Source of the DNA: Quercus robur
Lineage: Eukaryota; Streptophyta; Magnoliopsida; Fagales; Fagaceae
DNA length: 64,000 nt
Assembly (NCBI RefSeq): GCF_932294415.1
Contig: NC_065545.1
Coordinates: forward strand, 18,604,857 to 18,668,856
Direction: 5' to 3'
A model generated the notes under the pieces. The model was not told the DNA's origin. It made no database searches and worked only from the letters and a program-made list of their open reading frames with translations. Shown here in pieces: positions 44,820 through 56,595 of this stretch. Made by a program: the position numbers and the translations under genes. Position 1 is the first letter of the stretch, and every line of letters starts with the position of its first letter.

Positions 44820-46274
44820 ACAATGCAAATTTTTCTCAGAAATTCCTAAACAGTACAGCTACAACTCCTTCACTTAATTTGTGGGCACAAAGATGTATGA
44901 GATTTTTTAAAAGAAATAAAGGTAGATTGCTGCTTGGTGCTTTTGCTGCTTTTGTTGCTTGTGTTACTCTCTCTTATGTGAGAATACAGAGAGTACCATA
45001 CACAGGACGAATCCAACTTGTTTCCAATGAAGAAGTCGAGGAAAGGAGGGCAGACGAGCGCTGGAACATATTAATGCGTTACAGCAAAGATTAAGTACTC
45101 CCCTTATCAGACCCTAGAAGTATTCAAGCACAATTCATAGTTGCAAATGTCATTAGAGCATTGCATGTCAGGTTAAGACTTGAAAAGGATTGCAAGGTAA
45201 ATGGGCATTCATGTGAGAATCCAGATTTTAGAGACTATAAGGCAAGTCACGAGTGGGAAGGAGATAATGGAGATGAAGATCATGTTAACCGCTTTGAAGA
45301 AAAGAGCATTCCTTTTAAGGAGGATCATAAACTCTCGATATGGAAACCTAGTACCAAACATTTGGATGGAAAAGATTGGGAAGTTTATGTGTTGGATTTA
45401 GGCGGAACAGGAGAAAATTCAATTAATTCTAGAATTTATGGAAACCTATTAGATTGGGCATATTGTGGGTCGACATATAGCAAGAATTTATGTAAGGTTT
45501 CGCTGGAATATCTTATGTTTCGGCCATTTATTAACTATGGAGCCCTTTCCAGCTTTAATGCCTTTGGTGGAGTGCAGTTGGGCTGCTTCGCAAAAATGGT
45601 ATAATTTTCTTCTTGTTGATGTTTGATACCATGCGTTTAAGTCAATTCATTTTTGAGAGTATGTTTAAGTTATTCCAGTAGTTCCTTTTTGAGAGTATGT
45701 TTAAGTTATTCTAGTAGTTTGCAGTAGTTTATTTGTTTTGTCCTTAGCAGTAATTGTTTTATAAATCCATATTCAAACCCAATGCTACTAATAGAATTTT
45801 TGAGTGGAGCTACTCCCTTAAGGGATTGAATTTTTTTGAGTTTATATTTGGATTTGTGAATCTGAGTGTGTGTATATATATATTCTTTTTGTCTTTCTTT
45901 TTAGTATTGGTCAAACAAAACCAAAAGTGGTTGAAATTTCTTTTTGTGGTGTCCATAATTGTTTTGAAAATCCAAATTCTGCTACCTTGATTATTTCCTA
46001 CACATTTACAGTTATATAAAGGTTTAGTTTTATGTTTTTCATGTCAAATTATAATAATGTTACATTTGGTTTCAATCATAGGAATGAAAGAGAAGCAAAT
46101 CGTATTGGATTAATATTAATGGCAATCACTGGATATGATCCTCTAATGGCATATGAAGCATTCGATAAGATGGGTCAATCTTATGATGATAACGTACTTA
46201 TAAGGTTCAAAGATATGAAAGAAGCGTATAACTTGTACAAGGAAGAGAAATCTTCCACAAATTTGCGAAACTAG
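44820..46274 (+). pseudogene. OMA1-like mitochondrial M48 metallopeptidase relic
   Basis: OMA1 is an inner-membrane zinc protease of mitochondrial quality control. The N-terminal part (about 44830-45400) reads RRFYNANFSQKFLN, a membrane stretch LLLGAFAAFVACVTLSYV, PYTGRIQLVSNEEV, then after an in-frame TAA (45092-45094) VIRALHVRLRL and STKHLDGKDWEVYVLD. A C-terminal exon (about 46081-46274, after ATCATAG) reads NEREANRIGLILMAITGYDP, the conserved downstream helix with the third zinc-ligand Glu. The HEXXH catalytic motif is absent: after WEVYVLD the frame runs into unrelated sequence (45410-45600). No active protease can be made. The 5' edge lies about 35 bp from the CACTA terminus. Confidence 0.75.
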
Positions 46275-46846
46275 GAGGATGCTTCCGAAGTGGAAATCTT
46301 AATGCTTGTTTGCCTTAAAAAATACTAATTGCATGGAGAGGACAAATGCTCTATCGTATAATTCATTCTTTATTTAGAAGTATAAGTACAATCATCAATC
46401 TGATTAATTTTGATTTTACGAAGGAGATTTTTTATAGTCTTTTATTTTATATTGAATATTTGAGCCATTAAATTTTGTAATAGAATCAATAGCTCATTTT
46501 TTGGCGTCTACTATGTATATATGTCAAGGGTCTTACAACTATCATGATCTATTTGAGGACAAACATTGATCATAGTTGTCAAAGGGCAAGGCAGACCTAA
46601 ACTGGTATGCGTTAAGAAGGTCTATAAAACCATGCCCTACGGTGCTCATCAGACAACTGGACAAGAAGTAAAAAATAGAGTTTTTTACATATATAGCAAC
46701 ATGCACTTTATACTTTTTGTGCATATTTTTGCCTATACACTACATCACAAACGACCACAAAATCACACCCACGTACAATCAAATATCTCCACAGATTGGA
46801 TAGTTTTGTCTAGAAGCTGAAGTAAGTGAACCTATTTTAAGTGATC

Positions 46847-46877
<31 letters not shown>

Positions 46878-49724
46878 GTGGGTCAGTTGACCCAACCCAA
46901 TTTGGTGAGGATTTTGTTATGTCCAACCCAAGTTTGCTCTAAGCCGAACCCAAAACTAAGTCCATCCCACTCTTTTTGCACACTAACCCTAATTTCCAAA
47001 CTTATCTCTTACACTCACAAAACTCAAACCCAAGTTCATTTCCAATCCTCTCAGGCCCAATATGAATGCAATACCTGGAAAATCACAATGTTAACTTTTT
47101 TTAATTTTAATTTTATAAGAAAAAACCTTTATGAAAAAAAAGATCCGGCTTGGTTCTGGTCTAGGTATCCATGGGTAAAAATTCAAATAGTAATCTATAT
47201 CTATATATATATAATAATAGGTGAAGTTAAGAGAAACTCAAATTAGAATTCCAAATTAGAGTTTCAATTTTGTACCATGTGTCCTAAGTTATTTATTTTT
47301 AAAGAGTATGCATGAGGTTACAAGTTAGTTAAGTACAAATGCTTAATGGGTATTAGGATCCAAGTATTCTTGATTAATGTTTTGGGTGAAGTATACCCAA
47401 CCCAAACTAGGTTCAACTTCCCTAAATCCAGGTATGGGATAATGGCACAACCCAACCATGTCACAAATTTCCATGCCATGTATATGAATTCAAGAAATAA
47501 ATTAAAACCATTGACCCTATCAAATAATAAACAATAGAACTTTCATCCCTAAAGAGACTTACCTTTCCATGTTTCCAATTCAAAATTGTGCTAAAAGCCC
47601 ACAAGGGAATGAAGACAAGTAGCACATTCAACCGATGCAAATAGAATAAGGAAGGGAAGGCATACACAACTTAGCCAACATATGCGAGTAATCCATGTGC
47701 ACTTCAACTTGCCAAATGGAAACTCCAAAAGGATAGTGCAAACAAGGAAATCCACCAGAGTTTTTATTTACAGTTTGACATAACTAGACTTGAAATGCTT
47801 GTACAACTTAAAATACCAAGAAAAGTTGTAAAGACATCAAATGGGAAAAATTAAAGTATACCATACCTTATACTTCATTTAGGAGTTTATAAAGGAATGA
47901 AACGAGTAAATAAATGATTGAAATGAGGAAATAGTGAAATGTAAGTAATTTTGTTTTATAACTTGGAATTAACATAAAAGAAACAAATGGCTTTTTGTTG
48001 GAGCTAGGATTCATTGGTTTTGGGTCATCTGGGTTTTCATTGTGTTTTGTTGCTAAAACAAATCACTTGGGATTTAACAGTATTTTTGTCTATTTATATG
48101 ATCATTCCCCTATTCTCTCATCTTATTTCCCTCTTCTTACCCTATTTTTACTGAGTGAGTCATTATGCATGGTCACTACTAGTGCTATAGAGAATTGGTA
48201 CTCTTTCTCTCCAATTCAATCTTTGGAATTGATAGAGTTTCCGGCAACATTTCATTTAGGAGATCCATAGCCACCTTTACCCGAATGTAAATTTTCCATT
48301 TTCCAATTCATTAATTTTTTTTTTGTCATATATGATACGTTAGCAAAATAGTTTAGTAATCGAATGTAGTTTTCACTTTGAGATTTTGATGGCTTTGTGT
48401 GTGTTTTAAATTGATTAGTAAAGCTGTGATTTATATGTATGTATGTACACACATGTCTCTTTATGTAATTGATGTGATTAAAATCTAACAGTAGAATTCA
48501 TAAACTCCATTGTTATAAAGTAAAACCTAATGAACAATGGAATGGGTGTGGCAGTAGGCCTAGTACTTTTTACTTTTTCAATCCGAGATTATATCTCTGC
48601 AAAGATGTGCTTAGACATTCTCTGCTTGTCCTCTCATATGCTCAAACCCTCCCCCACCTCCCTCTCTAGGCTCTAAGCACTAGGCACTAGGCTTCTAGCT
48701 TCTCTTATTGTTTTTGGAATTAGCTTCCGGTGCATCATGTGTTTATTTAACATCAGATTTAACGTGTGATGGTATTGTGTTAATCAATTGAAAGGAACAT
48801 ACTATTAAAAGAAAAAAAAATTCTAGTAAATTTAGACCAGGATTGATTTTAATCAATTATTATATTCTAAAAAAATTGATAAATTAATAAAGTAGTTAAT
48901 CAATCACTGCTAGGAACAACTGAAACGATCAAGTTAAAATAATTGGTATCATTTATGTAAATTCAAGAAATTGGGAAATTAAAAAGGAAAAGATAATAGT
49001 AATGACTACTTGTCTAATAAGAGCTTTCATGTTAGTGCTGTTTGTGCTTGAAATAGCATGGAACGTGGAGCAATAGAATAATATATATATATATATATAT
49101 ACACACACAAAACAACACATCTTCCAAGAGTAAAAAGAAAACCTTTCCAGTACTACTGCTACTAGCAAATACCTTTTTGAAACTCGCTGTACGATTGGCT
49201 CACTGTTCCCACCAATCCCAAAACCTAGCATATAACTTTAATTTTGTCCTAACCCTGATTATGTATGACTATAATGGAAATATTTGTTATGACTATAATA
49301 TGAGAATATTTGTTAGCTTCTAAGTGTTGGAACTTGGAAGTTATATTATAATATCACGAGAAAGTTTATGTCAGTATTAAAAAATTAGGATTAGATGACC
49401 AAGCATTAACATTAGTAAGGGACATGGTCGAGAACCATTGTATGGCCAATTAACAAATTTGTAAGTATTCCATTCCCGTTAGATAGTGTCCACAAGAGGT
49501 GTAATTATTACACCATTAAAGTTTTGTTAATCCCATGAAACTCTTATGACATATTAAAGTGCCCACAATATTAATTACACCACTAAAATAGCATAATGTT
49601 AATTCTTATCAATTAAAAGAGTCGACTAAAACTAAAACTAAAACAGTTAACTACAATCCCGTTTAAATTCACAACATGGATAACAAAAGAATCCCCCTAA
49701 GCACATGTTTTTCTTTGTGGCCAA

Positions 49725-49883
49725 GGAAAAATTATTAAGTACTCCCGGAGTACCATAAATGCGTACTCACTCCTCTTACATGAATAGTGGGTTCCACCAT
49801 GAATTTAATTAGTGAGACCCACCATTCATGTGAAAGGAGGGAGTATGCATTTATGGTACTCCGGAAGTAAATAATAATTTCCC
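49725..49883. mobile_element. Fold-back MITE, 159 bp
   Basis: Left CCGGAGTACCATAAATGC and right GCATTTATGGTACTCCGG form a near-perfect palindrome over most of the element. GTGGCCAA flanks both sides (49717-49724, 49884-49891). The target size of 8-10 bp fits a hAT or Mutator-like origin. Confidence 0.8.
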
Positions 49884-49963
49884 GTGGCCAAGGGATGATG
49901 GGGTAGGGATGAGTTTTGTTTATGTTGTCCCTTCCTGAATGTGTGTCTATAAAATTTTAATTT

Positions 49964-50199
49964 AGTATATGTTTGGATCTGGATGAACTTGCGTATGGCG
50001 TTTTGCTCTTTTTTTTTTTTTTTGCTGCTGCACGTGTTTCAGCTTTAGGGGGACAAAATGTACTGTTCACAGGTCTCACAACCACTTTATTCAGAAAAAA
50101 AATATTAAAATGGGTTCCACGACACTATTCACACATTTAAAAATTATTTTGTTATAATGTTTTCAAGTTTCTGTAAAATAAGCTGTATCCAAACGGACC
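49964..50199. mobile_element. MITE, about 236 bp
   Basis: GTATATGTTTGGAT at the left and ATCCAAACGGACC at the right are inverted. The interior has the phrases GTACTGTTCACAGG and GACACTATTCACAC, common in this type of tree MITE. It resembles the element at 31741-31960. Confidence 0.6.
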
Positions 50200-50540
50200 A
50201 TTATTGTATACAAAACATATTTATACTTTTTTTCACATATTCTACTACTATAAATACTTTTGGATCACTTTGTTTCTTATTCTTTGTAGATCATAAATGG
50301 GGGAATGGAAAATACGTCTTTTATTTTTTTTTTGCAACAAATTGAATCCTAAAAAAAAAAAATGGTAACAAATTTACTAAATTGTACATTAAATCCTATA
50401 AACTAATAAAAATTTGATTTGTTTCACAAGAAAATAAAAGAAAGGACAAAATTAAACTTTATAAAAAAGTCTCAGCTCTATTGTTTGAAATTAACTATAG
50501 AAAAATTATTTTTAGGTTTAAAAATGAAGAAGAACATTTT

Positions 50541-50573
<33 letters not shown>

Positions 50574-51024
50574 TTAGTTTGAATTGGGTAGGGTTTGGGT
50601 ACCCATGGGACCAAGAGCTGGGGACAATGGCGGTTCCAGAAATTTTCTTGAGGGTGGGCATTAAGAAACTTTAAATTATACAAAATCTAATAAAAATAAA
50701 ATTTTATATATTGAAAAAAAAAAACACAAATACATTAAGTTTTACAATTTTCTTCTACGAGTTTTCATATTTTGAAACTGTTGTACGATAGTCTCATTAT
50801 CAATGCTACTACAAGCTACACCACTTTCAAATTTAAGTTCAATAAAATTTTTCATGGGCTTCTTCTTTTTGTTTTGTTTTTTTGAAAGGCTTCTTTTTGT
50901 TTGAAATGGCCTAATATATTGTTAAGAAGAGAAAATTTTAAAAAAAAATTTGTTGGATCTTAAAAAATTTAGGGTGATCACAAACTCGTAGTTTTTTTAG
51001 GTTAAACAGATCATAATTTAAAAA

Positions 51025-51065
<41 letters not shown>

Positions 51066-51384
51066 AAGCTGGCTTGTGTCCATTCTACTGCTTAGAGAGA
51101 ATTTAGCCCCTTAAGCACGTGTGGGAAAATGAGTAACAAAAATGATAGATTTATTATTATTTTTAGTACAGCCAGATATTATAGCTTAACTGAAATGAAA
51201 ATAGCAATGGGATTCAACTCGGCCCAAGTTTGAACTAGCTTGAATTGGGCCAACGACAACAACCTGTTCAATTCATCTACATTTTCGAAAGCCCATCATC
51301 ATCCCTGAAAAAGGTTAAAAAATCGAAATCTTTGTAAAAAAAAAAAAAAAAAAAAAACGGTTAACTACGTTTGGTTAGGTTATC

Positions 51385-51504
51385 TAACCCTATCCCTAAC
51401 CCTACAATCCCTATAAAACCCCTAAAACCCCACCCCTAAAACCCATCACTGTTCATTCAAAAAAAAAAAAAGAAAAAAACTCAGTCTCTACTCTAGCTTT
51501 GAAA
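51385..51504 (+). promoter_or_regulatory. Promoter with telo-box-like repeats and TATA motif
   Basis: CTAACCCTATCCCTAACCCTA (about 51380-51400) resembles plant telo-boxes (AAACCCTA), which are frequent upstream of translation and housekeeping genes. CCCTATAAAACCCC at about 51409 is a TATA-type motif about 90 bases before the ATG at 51505. Confidence 0.5.
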
Positions 51505-51999
51505 ATGGCTCTCCGTCGTTTTTTGATCAAGTCTACCACTACCACTACCCCAACCCCAACCCGCTTTCCTCCACCACCACCACCACCACCCTCTGCTCCT
51601 ACCACCACCACAACCCCAACCCGTTCTCCTCCTCTCAAGCCTCCACCCGCTCCATTTACTCGTCCCCTCCTCCTCCTCACTACCCATCTCATCCCTTCTA
51701 CTCCACCCGCTCCATTTACTCCTCCCCATCTCCTCACTTCCCGGGCTTTCTCAAGCCCTGGGGAAAACTCACCCGCCAAGGTGCTTGTCCATCAGTTCAT
51801 CGAAAAGATGAAAAACCATGTATCCGATTTGCCTTTTCCACCAGCGGTCAAGGCGGCCCTTCACACCATTTTGAAGGGCATGCTCTTTGCCGCTGGTGAA
51901 AGAGCATTCGAGCTGCTCGTGAGGGTCTTCCTCTGGCTCAAGGAGAAGCTCTTGACGTGGTGGAAGGGCAAGAAGAAGGCGGCGGAGGATGAAGAGTGA
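51505..51999 (+). CDS. Small Pro/Thr-rich protein of unknown function, intact
   Basis: Single-exon frame of 164 residues from ATG 51505 to TGA 51997-51999. I do not recognise the family. The N-terminus (MALRRFLIKST) is short, basic and without acidic residues, compatible with an organelle transit peptide. Residues about 11-95 are low-complexity Pro/Thr/Ser with internal repeats (TTTTTPTPTR twice, PPAPFT twice). From about residue 95 the sequence turns complex: NSPAKVLVHQFIEKMKNH, LPFPPAVKAALHTILKGM, FAAGERAFELLVRVFLWLKEKLLTWW, then a Lys/Glu tail (KGKKKAAEDEE). The FELLVRVFLWLKEKLLTWW stretch could be an amphipathic or membrane-associated helix. A plausible promoter lies upstream. It is the only clean, unbroken host-like ORF here. 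Mitochondrial or chloroplast targeting is inference. Confidence 0.55.
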   Translation: MALRRFLIKSTTTTTPTPTRFPPPPPPPPSAPTTTTTPTRSPPLKPPPAPFTRPLLLLTTHLIPSTPPAPFTPPHLLTSRAFSSPGENSPAKVLVHQFIEKMKNHVSDLPFPPAVKAALHTILKGMLFAAGERAFELLVRVFLWLKEKLLTWWKGKKKAAEDEE

Positions 52000-52497
52000 A
52001 GACCGAAGCATCTGGGTTTTTGTTTTTTTTTTTGTTTTGAGTAAAAAAAAATTACGGGCAATATATATATATATATATTTATAGGTTTTGAGTCTTTTAA
52101 GTTTTGCCACATTTCACAGTGGTTTTGAGTCTGTGACCATGGCTAATGGCGGTGTTTTGCCTAACATTTATCAGAATTTGTATACTGGGTTGTTAGGTTA
52201 TGGGTTTTAACAGCTTTGTAATGAAGTAACTTTTTGTGTGATAATGAAATATTGTTTCAGATTTTCAATGTGTTATGTGAATGTTTTCTGGTTTCTTCTA
52301 TGTGAATGTTTTCTGGTTTCTTCTCTGTGTTGCTGTGTATTTGGACTTTGTTGTCTTCCATTTTCAGTTGATTGAATGAAAACTGTTGAGCATCAGCATT
52401 TGGCTTCTCAAACGCCAAATTGTAAAATACATTTGGCATTTGGGCCCAAATTGCTCCAGCAACTGGATTGTTATTAATGCCGAATGGGTGTATGTGG
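52000..52497. other. 3' flank of the small ORF
   Basis: T-rich then an (AT)n run at about 52061-52080, followed by AT-rich sequence compatible with a 3' UTR. A 22-base tandem (GTGAATGTTTTCTGGTTTCT) occurs twice at about 52277-52322. No gene. Confidence 0.45.
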
Positions 52498-52945
52498 CTC
52501 CGTCGGAGTGGGTTTGCTGCGTGGGTTTTTTTTTTTGGTGGTGTGGATGGTCGGAGAGGGTGGTGTTGGTGGCTGTGCTGTGTTGGCGTTGGTCCGTCGG
52601 AGTGGGTTTTGGGTAAGTGGGTTTGCTGCCTGGGTTTTTTTTTTTGGTGGTGTGGATGGTCGGAGAGGGTGGTGTTGGTGGCTGTGCTGTGTTGGCGTTG
52701 GTCCGTCGGAGTGGGTTTTGGGTAAGTGGGTTTGCTGCCTGGGTTTTTTTTTTTTTTTTTTTTTTTGTGGTGTGGATGGTCGGAGAGGGTGGTGTTGGTG
52801 GCTGTGCTGTGTTGGCGTTGGTCCATCGGAGTGGGTTTTGGGTCAGTGGTTTGTTGCCTGGTTTTTTTTTTTTTTTGTGGAGTGGATGGTCGGAGAGGGT
52901 GGTGTTGGTGGTGCTGTGTTGGCGTTGGATTGTATTTTTTTTTTT
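52490..52945 (+). repeat. Four-copy tandem repeat of about 110-120 bp
   Basis: GTGGATGGTCGGAGAGGG recurs at 52543, 52652, 52772 and 52882. Units also share GGTTTGCTGCCTGGG and a T run of variable length (about 10 to 24). Overlapping ORFs here are translations of the repeat, not genes. Confidence 0.93.
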
Positions 52946-52948
52946 TTT

Positions 52949-53560
52949 TTGGTTCGTTTGAGGTTGTTGCTGGTGGTGCTGAAAGTTTGAGATCCGTACA
53001 ACTCTGCCATAAACATACAGAGAATTAAAAAAAAAATTAATTTTTTTTATATTTTTTTATTTTAGGTAGCTCAAAGATTTTGTGTTAAGATATTTTTTAA
53101 TCGAATAATGAAAAATTGTGCTTTGAGCACATTGAATTTTAATTGCTATTGCTATAAGATTGTGAGTTATAACACAGCGCGGTTTTGTGAACTGGAAATT
53201 ATTATTTTTTAAAATAGTGTTTTTAGATTGAATGGCCGTTTCTTTGTTAATCCCTTTCCAGAGCGAATTTGTATTTTTCAATTCGATTTTTAATGTAAAA
53301 TGTTATGATACGTGAGTTCATGATTTGATTTTTTGTGTTATTTGGCTTGTGTTTGTTGGTGGGGGCCTTGTCTCCTATGCTGAGGCAAACTCGACCAACG
53401 GTGCTCCTGCCATTGCTTCATCTGAATCGGAGAACGTGAAAAAGAAGGTGGTGGTACTAGGAACTGGTTGGGCTGGAACTAGTTTCTTGAAGAATCTGAA
53501 CAACCCCACATACGATGTTCAAGTGATATCGCCCCGTAATTATTTTGCATTCACTCCTTT
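52949..53560 (+). repeat. Segmental duplication block A, right copy
   Basis: Near-identical to 1-613, starting TGGTTCGTTTGAGGTTGTTG directly after the tandem repeat's last T run. It lacks the 16 bases that hold the splice acceptor in the left copy. Confidence 0.92.
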
Positions 53561-53633
53561 GCTGCCAAGTGTTACATGTGGTACAGTCGAACCTCGCAGC
53601 ATTGTTGAACCAATTCGCAACATTGTCCGGAAG
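53350..53633 (+). pseudogene. NDB-type NAD(P)H dehydrogenase exon, second copy
   Basis: Encodes [31 protein letters not shown] and then [20 protein letters not shown] through [10 protein letters not shown], ending at a GT donor (53634). It covers the complete exon, whereas the left copy stops at ISPRNYF. The acceptor CTTCTCGTTGCAG seen at 411-423 is missing here, so the exon could not be joined normally to an upstream exon. No later exons (substrate domain, EF-hand) follow, so it is non-functional. Confidence 0.88.
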
Positions 53634-53879
53634 GTAATCGAAAGTGAATTGCATAAGAGTGTTGCTGTGTTATGTGATTATGTTAGATAATCTATGCTTT
53701 TATAATGTTAGGGACAAACATAACTAAGATTGCAGATTTCGATGCTATAAGAAATAGACGGAAAATGGAAAAATCAAATTTTTGAGTAGTTATAAAACCA
53801 GTTGAAGAAATGCCAAGTTACAGTGGCACTGTGGTATATGCCGTAAAATTTTGAAAAATCTGAGAGGATTGTGTTTCTG

Positions 53880-56595
53880 CGCATTAAATTTATCTGATGG
53901 TAAAAGTAGTTCTTCAATGGTAATAGGATGGCCCCTTGAGAAAGCTGTAGTATCAACCATTGATTTAATCCAATGGTTGTAAAGGATTGCCACGTCATCG
54001 ATCAGTGTCTTATTATTTTTTTTCTCTACTTTCTCCTACTTCACTTCTCTTTCTCTTTCTCTTTCGCTTTCTCTTTCAGATTCACCAAATTTCAAAAAAT
54101 TTCTCTCTTCCACCAAACATTGCCGTACGTGGGACACTGGCGTCAAATCTCCATGATCATGGCTACAAATGGAAGCTTCTGAGGCCCACACGACCACCAC
54201 CATCGGTGCTTGCCGGCTTGACCTTCTTGTCTCCCTGTTTTCTCGTTCTCTCAAGTCCAGCTGTGGCCAAGCTTCTGGTTGCCCCTTCTCTGGCAGTGCT
54301 TCTCAACGGCATCACTAGCGTTGGTGGCCGTCGGGTCCTCATCTTCTCCTTAATTTATTTTCTCTTCTATTTTTTTTTCTCATTATGTTTGCTTTCAAAC
54401 ATGACTGAAACCCATGTTTTTTTTTGTTTTGATTAGTTTGATATTGGGTTTTCTTGATGCATGTAAAGTCTTGTGATTTTTCTTGGGTTGGATTTTTTGG
54501 GTATGGCAGAATGTTCAATTGGCAATACCCCCATGTTCTATTTTATTTTAACGTTGATCTTGGAAATGCATAGAAGATGTTTGTGAAAATGTCTATTAGA
54601 AACTTAGCTCACTGATGATAAAAATAATTGGGGGGTTTTGTCAATTTCTGTTGTTTTGGTATGTAGGTTTTTTTTTCCTCTCGTTTGCTTACCGATTTTG
54701 GGGTAAGAGGGATGAGATTTACTCTTCTAATAATGTGACTTCATTTGTTTATTAGATATTACTTCATTTGTTTATTAGATATTCATATTTATGTTGGATA
54801 TGTGCATACTTGTTTATTTTCTTTTATAGAGTTCTATTATCTTCTATTGGTCTTTTTCTGTCTGAATTCCCCTGTTATTAGCTAGTAATTTTTTTTTTTT
54901 TTTTGGTTAGTAACGTGCACAAATATTGTCTTTACATTCTTGCATTTGGGTTTCCTTTAGTTGCAGAGAAAAGTTAAAGATGACTAGCACCTTATGCACG
55001 GTCAAATGTTAGACACTTTTTTACCACTCAATGATTCAATAGTTCATAAAAATTATTTCAATGTTCAGGTGTTTGAAATTTTGTCTATTTTTTCTGTATT
55101 GTGCAACAGTGAGAGCAACAAGAACATTTCATTAAGATATATTATTTTATTACGTAGAAATATTATTACACAATCCACTCTCATATAAAAATTCCAAGAT
55201 AATATAAAATCATAACAGAAAAATTAGGAGAAGAGCAGATGTCAAAAGAAATAAAAAGGCACCACCTACACACAAAATGGGGTGTTTTACCTTGTTGACA
55301 TTTTCATGCAGATATTGGTCCACCTGGCTAGAAAGGACTAATAAGTGACTTGATTTCCACTGTCCACCTCCAACCGCAGTAAAATGTCTGTGAGTCATGC
55401 TTCTTTGTCTGTGCGCTGGACTGGTTATGGTGGACCAGGGATTTTTGCATTTGTCAGTAGTTGTCTTTGGTTAATATTGAACGATTGATGTATGCGTATA
55501 AATTTGAATAATCTCATGGTAAAATCTCCAATCAAATCAAATTTAAAATTGAATCCCTTCCATATAAATCAAATCTGACCTTTTTCTTAACTTACAAATT
55601 TGAATAATTTGATCTATTTACAACGTAGTTTTTTAATTTGAATAATTTGATCCATTTACAATGTAGATTTTTTTTTTTTTCCTTAGTCTAATATCTAAAC
55701 TTTTCAATATAATAAAACTTATGGGCATAGTATACGGGTGATGATGATAAATGAATAGTAATCTGAAACTTTGTACCAGTGGAGAATAAGTATTTGAAAA
55801 AAGTGTAATATACAAACATTTTTGACAAAAAAAAATGTTGGGATCCATTGAAAGATGAGATGAGGAAGCCCACAAAACTGAGTACTACTCATCTTCCTGT
55901 ATACAGTGGAATATTTCAGAAGAAGAAGAAAATTCCCTCTGCAAATCCTGTCTTTTTATAACAAATTTATGGGCTCCACCATGAATGCGTGGGAGTTGGA
56001 TACGCCGTGTTTTGAGTGACGTGGTGTTCGAACCAATTCTCTCTCTCTCTCTCTCTCTCTCTCTAAAATTCAACCTCATATTCAACCCCTATTTGACTGC
56101 CAAGTGTCACCAACCCATTTCCTAGAAGACTCATTGAGAGACCTTGCTTTCCTCCACCTTTAGAGAAAAGAAAAGAAAAGAAAAGAAATAAATTTGTCAC
56201 TAACGCCCTGTTTGTTTTGATGTAAAATATTTGCAGGAAAATATTTTCATATTTTACTGTGTTTATTTTGCAGTAAAATATTTATTCAAAGGTAAAATAT
56301 TTTCGATCAAACAATACAACCAAGGCAAATAAGTGTAAAATGTTTTACGCTTAAAAAATTGGTAAAATATTTTACATTTGCTGCTGTCTCTCTCAACAGT
56401 CCTGAATCCCTGTCGGCCCCTCTCTCACTCTCTTTCAGTTTCTCTCCACAACCCATCTCACCTTCACTCATCTCCCTCCCATCATCGGCTCTACCTTCTC
56501 AGACGGTCCCTTGGGCTAGCCGAACTTGTTAGGTCTTGACGAGATCTTGTCGGATCTCATCAGATTTGGCCAAAACTGACTGGAAAACTGCTCAT
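53880..56595 (+). repeat. Mosaic of blocks recurring at 9.8-12.9 kb
   Basis: 53880-53945 matches 12080-12145. 53955-54604 matches 9856-10455 inverted. 55131-55720 matches 11486-12075 direct. 56530-56595 matches 12830-12890 direct. Between them is AT-rich non-coding DNA, with a (CT)n run at 56039-56064. ORFs are shadows of the repeats. Confidence 0.85.
56206..56400 (+). repeat. MITE-like fragment rich in GTAAAATATTT
   Basis: Starts CGCCCTGTTTGTTTTGATGT, a typical transposon-end phrase, and repeats GTAAAATATTT in both orientations over 150 bp. The opposite end was not identified, so it is probably truncated. The interval 56600-57900 has no recognised gene. Confidence 0.5.

Larger units (their letters stand above)
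46275..51380. other. Long non-coding stretch
   Basis: No recognisable gene. Contains (AT)n runs at about 46848-46872, 49080-49102 and 51027-51062, a long A/T run near 50542-50570, two MITEs (listed separately), a member of the AATAATAGGTGAAG repeat family at 47208, and a hAT-like terminal motif (AATGGCGGTTCCAGAAATTT) near 50627. ORFs such as 47995-48270 have no family resemblance. Confidence 0.5.

Noticed and set aside
52386..53028. Overlapping long ORFs rich in Gly, Val, Trp and Phe
   Set aside because: Products of the four-copy tandem repeat and T runs in several frames at once.
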